The notes beneath the pieces were generated by a model. That model was given only the letters and a program-made list of their open reading frames with translations. It did not search any database and had not been told where the DNA came from. From Mycobacteriaceae bacterium (GTDB taxonomy: Bacteria > Actinomycetota > Actinomycetes > Mycobacteriales > Mycobacteriaceae): a stretch of 8,722 nt of DNA. Each line of letters begins with the position of its first letter. Position 1 is the stretch's first letter. Location: contig JAFAWC010000192.1 of NCBI GenBank assembly GCA_019242135.1, positions 1-8,722 on the forward strand, in the 5' to 3' direction. The position numbers and the translations under genes were made by a program. Below, piece after piece: positions 5,998 through 8,722 of the stretch.

Positions 5998-7341
5998 ATG
6001 CCGTTAGCTGAAGGTGCGGTGTTCGCGGGCTACACAGTCCTGCGCGAACTGGGTGCTGGCGGGATGGGTGAGGTCTACCTCGTCCAGCACCCGAGGTTGC
6101 CGCGGCACGAAGCCCTCAAGGTGCTGCCGGCAGAGCTGACGCTCGACCACGAGTACCGGGACCGGTTTGACCGTGAAGCCGCCATCGTCGCGACTCTGTG
6201 GAACCCGAACATCGTGGCGGTGCACGATCGGGGCGAGTACGAGGGCCAGCTGTGGATAACGATGGACTACGTCGACGGCACCGACGCCGGCCGCCTCCTG
6301 CAAAACTCTCCCCATGGCTTGCCACCGGACGAGGTCGCGCAGATCGTGACCGGGGTTGCCGACGCCCTGGACTATGCGCACGAGAACGGGATGTTGCACC
6401 GGGATGTCAAGCCCGCCAACATCTTGCTGTCGCAGTCGCACCTGGGGACACGCGCGCTGTTGGCCGACTTCGGGATCGCGCGTCGAGTCGACGATCCCGG
6501 AACCCTCACCGCCACCAACATGACGGTGGGCACGGTCGCCTACGCAGCGCCGGAGCAGCTGATGGGCGAGGTTCTCGACGGCCGCGCCGACCAGTACGCG
6601 TTGGCAGCCACCGCTTTTCATTTGTTGACCGGTGGACCCCCGTTTCAGCACTCCAACGCCAACGTGGTCATCAGCAAGCACCTGACCGCCCCGCCGCCGG
6701 CGATCGACGATCGCCTACCGGAGCTGTCGGCACTCGGACCGGTGTTCCGCAAGGCGCTCGCCAAGTCCGCCGACGACCGCTACGAGAGCTGCGGTGACTT
6801 CGCCGAAGCGCTGGCGCGACAGCTCGACGTCTGCGCCCGCGATCTCGGTGCGGCCGAGCCGACGGTGTCCTCGAAGGTCAGCAGACCGGCGCGGCGACCG
6901 TGGAAACGAAAAGTCCGATGGCCGGTCGTCGCAGCCGCGATCGTAGCGATGTGGCTCGTGGTGCTCTCTGCGGTCGCGGTGGTCGCGATCTGGCGCCGCC
7001 ACCATCCAGCACCTCAGGCGTCTGCGACCGGCTCTTCGGCCGTACCGGTGGTCGTCCTTGGTGCAGACTGCGCGACGCTGGGCGCCGCGGGGGTGACGAC
7101 AAACGGTGCCGAGGCCTACTGCGCAAAGATGCAATCGACGAATCAGCACGTCTGGTCGCTGTACAGCGTCCAGGAAGATCGCGACGACGTGCCCTCCGGG
7201 ATGGCCCCGTCACCCACGGCGCTCCCTGGCCCCACCGACACTGTCTACCCCACCGGACTCGAACAGCGAGTCGAGATATGCGTGCAGGAGACAGGCGATA
7301 CGCGCCAGAACTGCGCGACGAAGATCTCCCAGCAACACTGA
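5998..7341 (+). CDS. PknF-like transmembrane serine/threonine protein kinase
   Basis: Receptor-type Hanks kinase of 447 residues. The cytoplasmic catalytic domain spans about residues 10-280: Gly-rich loop LGAGGMGEVY (18-27), catalytic Lys41, alphaC Glu60, catalytic loop HRDVKPAN (134-141, Asp136), DFG (157-159), a Thr-rich activation loop (TLTATNMTVGT) and APE (184-186). All catalytic residues are intact. A basic stretch precedes one membrane helix at about 308-332 (WPVVAAAIVAMWLVVLSAVAVVAIW). The outer domain of about 115 residues contains GADCATLGAAGVTTNGAEAYC and a C-terminal EICVQETGDTRQNC; these four cysteines could form two disulfides. That outer domain recalls the M. tuberculosis PknF/PknJ group. 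The start is ATG 5998, probably on a leaderless transcript. It stands alone: divergent from the methyltransferase and convergent with the repeat protein. Signal and substrates cannot be read from the sequence. Confidence 0.93.
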   Translation: MPLAEGAVFAGYTVLRELGAGGMGEVYLVQHPRLPRHEALKVLPAELTLDHEYRDRFDREAAIVATLWNPNIVAVHDRGEYEGQLWITMDYVDGTDAGRLLQNSPHGLPPDEVAQIVTGVADALDYAHENGMLHRDVKPANILLSQSHLGTRALLADFGIARRVDDPGTLTATNMTVGTVAYAAPEQLMGEVLDGRADQYALAATAFHLLTGGPPFQHSNANVVISKHLTAPPPAIDDRLPELSALGPVFRKALAKSADDRYESCGDFAEALARQLDVCARDLGAAEPTVSSKVSRPARRPWKRKVRWPVVAAAIVAMWLVVLSAVAVVAIWRRHHPAPQASATGSSAVPVVVLGADCATLGAAGVTTNGAEAYCAKMQSTNQHVWSLYSVQEDRDDVPSGMAPSPTALPGPTDTVYPTGLEQRVEICVQETGDTRQNCATKISQQH

Positions 7342-7343
7342 CC

Positions 7344-7373
7344 CCAAGGTCATCCGCGTGAGGCGGGTCTTGG
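7344..7373. terminator. Small bulged hairpin between convergent genes
   Basis: CCAAG (7344-7348) pairs with CTTGG (7369-7373). Inside, TCCGC (7353-7357) pairs with GCGGG (7363-7367, one G-U) around a five-base loop. On the plus strand a T-rich stretch (TATTTGTTGTTG) follows from 7378. It fills the 35-bp gap after the kinase stop and could end kinase transcription; the bulge makes it a modest candidate. Confidence 0.4.
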
Positions 7374-7376
7374 CGT

Positions 7377-8111
7377 CTATTTGTTGTTGATGCCGTTGAG
7401 GGCGTTCTTGTTGTTGCCCAGTGCCGCGGCGAACTGGTCGTTGGTAGGGAAGCCGCCGCCGAACACGGGGGTGCCGAACGCGAAGGCGTTGCTTCCGTTG
7501 CCGATCGTGATCGCGGTGTTGTTTCCGATGCTCTTCTGATCGCCGCCGATCGACCAGGCAGCACTGCCGTTCCCGATCGACAGTGCCCTGTTGAACGTGC
7601 CCTGGGCGGTCGCGGACGTCGGCTCGTTTGGGCTTGGCAGCACGGCTGCGGCCCCGTCACCGGGGATCTTCGCGCCGAACCCGTTGTTCGGGCCGGGGTT
7701 GCCGAGCGCGAAGGCTGTGTTCCCGGTGCCTTCCGCAGTCGAGATGGCAGAGGTGCCTGCCGAGACCGCGATGTTGAGGGTGCCCTGGGCGAAGGCCTCA
7801 GAGTTGGTGCCGAATGCGAGCGCGGCGTTGAGGTTGCCCAAGTCTGCCACCGCCGTCGAGTTGTCCCCGACGGCGATCGCGCCGTTGAACAGTCCCTCGG
7901 CCGTCGACTCTGTCTTGTTGCCCACGCCGACCGCGAAGCTGGTGGCGGTGCTGGTGCAGCCGTTGCCGTTGCCGACGCCGCTGATGGACGCGCAGGTCCC
8001 ATTAGCCGTGCCGGAGCCGGCGAGGGTCGCAGCCGCCAAGCTTGACGCCAGTGCGCCCAGCAGCAGCCCGCCCCGCCCCTTCTGCTCTGTGATTGCCGTG
8101 TGACGGCTCAT
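7377..8111 (-). CDS. Secreted repeat protein with YadA-like beta-roll pattern
   Basis: Protein of 244 residues whose family I cannot name with certainty. An N-terminal signal is visible: basic residues near KGRGG (11-15), then hydrophobic LLLGALASSLAAATLAGSG with a likely cleavage near residues 36-38 (GTANG). The mature part starts with two cysteines (40 and 52) and then repeats a unit of about 18 residues, A-hydrophobic-A-hydrophobic-G-x-x-S/T-x-x-x-A-x-G-x-x-N-x, at about 60-77, 78-96, 97-114, 115-132, 133-, 176- and 200-. An insert rich in Pro, Gly and Asn interrupts it at 138-166. This spacing of small residues with alternating hydrophobics resembles the heads of trimeric adhesins (YadA/Hep_Hag left-handed beta-roll); no outer-membrane anchor is present. 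AAGG lies six bases before the ATG and supports this start. It probably sits in the cell envelope or is released; function unknown. Confidence 0.8.
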   Translation of the reverse strand: MSRHTAITEQKGRGGLLLGALASSLAAATLAGSGTANGTCASISGVGNGNGCTSTATSFAVGVGNKTESTAEGLFNGAIAVGDNSTAVADLGNLNAALAFGTNSEAFAQGTLNIAVSAGTSAISTAEGTGNTAFALGNPGPNNGFGAKIPGDGAAAVLPSPNEPTSATAQGTFNRALSIGNGSAAWSIGGDQKSIGNNTAITIGNGSNAFAFGTPVFGGGFPTNDQFAAALGNNKNALNGINNK

Positions 8112-8194
8112 CGGATGCCTTGCCTGGAAACGATCGTTGATGGACGTTCAAACGGTATTCACAGCCGATCCAAAGTGGACCGAGAACGGCGAAA

Positions 8195-8222
8195 TTGTCG
8201 CCACCAAACCGGTTTCTACAAT
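8195..8222 (+). promoter_or_regulatory. SigA-type promoter upstream of the right-end membrane gene
   Basis: A -10 box TACAAT at 8217-8222 is preceded, across a 16-bp spacer, by TTGTCG at 8195-8200 as a -35 box (four of six consensus bases). This is the best promoter match seen in the window. Transcription would start near 8229-8231, next to an ATG at 8231, and run into the membrane protein gene. It lies in the 172-bp divergent gap with the secreted repeat protein. Confidence 0.55.
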
Positions 8223-8230
8223 CTGTGCTT

Positions 8231-8287
8231 ATGACCCTGCTCGCGCGGCCCGATCGCTGCGTGGCTCCGCTCACGTGGGTGTCATGA
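8231..8287 (+). CDS. Candidate 18-residue leader ORF (possibly leaderless) overlapping the next start
   Basis: ATG 8231 lies eight bases after a TACAAT box and opens an 18-codon frame, MTLLARPDRCVAPLTWVS, whose TGA at 8285-8287 overlaps the ATG of the membrane protein as ATGA. The arrangement would couple translation of the two. There is no Shine-Dalgarno sequence, so translation would rely on a leaderless start. It has one cysteine and no sign of a conserved fold. It may be only chance; the position relative to both the promoter and the downstream start is the whole evidence. Confidence 0.3.
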   Translation: MTLLARPDRCVAPLTWVS

Positions 8288-8722
8288 GCACCGCCCGCGC
8301 CGTTGCCGCGGCGGTCACATTCGTGTGGCTGGGCATGGTGGTCGCGATCTCGTTCATCGAGACGCCGTTGAAGTTCCGCGCTCCGGGGGTGTCCCTGACG
8401 ATCGGGCTGGGCATTGGCCGGCTGGTGTTTCGTGCCCTCAACACGGCGGAGGCCGTGCTGGCGGTGGTGCTGCTGATCGCCGGCTTGATCGACCCGCCGC
8501 CGCTGACCGTCGGCATCGCCGTCGGCGTCGCCGTGGTGGCGCTCATAGCGCAGTTGGCCGTGGTGCGCCCGCTACTGTCCCGCCGCTCGGATGCCGTCCT
8601 CGTCGGCGCGGGAGCGCCGGGCTCGGATGGTCCGTCGCGGCGGTCACATGCCCACTACGGCTACGTTGCATTGGAAGTGGTCAAAGTTGTCGCGCTCATC
8701 GTCGGCGGCAGCGCACTGCTCG
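8284..8722 (+). CDS. Conserved multi-spanning membrane protein, 3' end missing (window edge)
   Basis: The frame is open from ATG 8284 to the right edge (146 complete codons). Four hydrophobic segments are visible at about residues 6-25, 55-69, 74-94 and 127-146. The first is followed by a distinctive SFIETPLKFRAPG stretch, and GLGIGRLVFRALN leads into the second. A polar loop rich in Gly, Ser and Arg (99-124) separates the third from the fourth, which begins YVALEVVKVVAL. It recalls small conserved inner-membrane hypothetical proteins of the DUF4149 kind, but I am not sure of the family and give no function. GTG 8275 is an in-frame alternative start. No strong Shine-Dalgarno sequence is present; translation may be coupled to the short ORF that ends on its ATG. 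Confidence 0.75.
   Translation, partial: MSTARAVAAAVTFVWLGMVVAISFIETPLKFRAPGVSLTIGLGIGRLVFRALNTAEAVLAVVLLIAGLIDPPPLTVGIAVGVAVVALIAQLAVVRPLLSRRSDAVLVGAGAPGSDGPSRRSHAHYGYVALEVVKVVALIVGGSALL

Noticed and set aside
5033..6007. Plus-strand frame of about 324 codons opposite the methyltransferase
   Set aside because: The minus strand encodes clear SAM motifs over the same bases; the plus frame is Arg-rich with no fold signal.
7381..8000. Repeated GTT/GCC-rich tracts as a DNA repeat or CRISPR array
   Set aside because: There are no identical repeat units or unique spacers; the periodicity is explained by the protein-level 18-residue repeat on the minus strand.
6878..8002. Minus-strand frame of about 374 codons crossing the kinase tail and the repeat protein
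   Set aside because: It overlaps two well-supported genes out of frame and consists of Ser/Arg/Pro low-complexity typical of GC-rich shadows.
8271..8546. Minus-strand 91-codon frame near the right end
   Set aside because: It is antisense to the membrane protein, which shows four clear hydrophobic segments; the antisense frame has only Thr/Ala/Pro low-complexity.

Overview
The window looks like chromosomal DNA of a mycobacterium (Mycobacterium/Mycolicibacterium type). It is strongly GC-rich and uses several GTG starts. It carries a thiol peroxidase that I recall as very close to Mycobacterium tuberculosis Tpx, a PknF-like membrane Ser/Thr kinase, a methyltransferase of the large mycobacterial PPM/TIGR00027 family, and candidate leaderless promoters. 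The species call is from memory of family sequences, not from a search.

Bases 1-4881 hold one tightly packed plus-strand run: a cytochrome P450 cut by the left edge, a short-chain dehydrogenase (SDR) of the MFE-2/HSD17B4-like type, a complete second P450, and an MGAT-like glycerolipid acyltransferase. Three of these genes meet at stop/start overlaps or gaps under 30 bp, so they are very probably one operon. The set suggests oxidative tailoring or catabolism of a lipid, sterol or terpenoid-like substrate, but the substrate cannot be read from the sequence. The run ends with the N-terminal piece of a third P450 (about 70-90 codons). It continues in frame, without a stop, into a complete tpx gene. 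This junction is the most unusual structure in the window: either a P450 deletion remnant sitting upstream of tpx, or an expressed P450-leader/Tpx fusion.

Bases 4882-4984 are a short convergent spacer with a GC-rich imperfect palindrome. A minus-strand SAM-dependent methyltransferase follows (4985-5836). It is divergent from a PknF-like receptor kinase (5998-7341), whose ATG sits six bases after a TAGAAT box with no Shine-Dalgarno sequence, as expected for a leaderless mRNA. The kinase converges on a minus-strand secreted protein (7377-8111) made of roughly 18-residue Gly/Ala/Asn repeats that resemble a YadA-like beta-roll. A small hairpin lies in the 35-bp gap between them.

The right end (8284 to the edge) carries the start of a multi-spanning membrane protein. 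It is preceded by a good SigA-type promoter and by an 18-codon upstream ORF, possibly leaderless, whose TGA overlaps the membrane protein's ATG. I found no tRNA, rRNA, CRISPR array, insertion sequence or replication origin.
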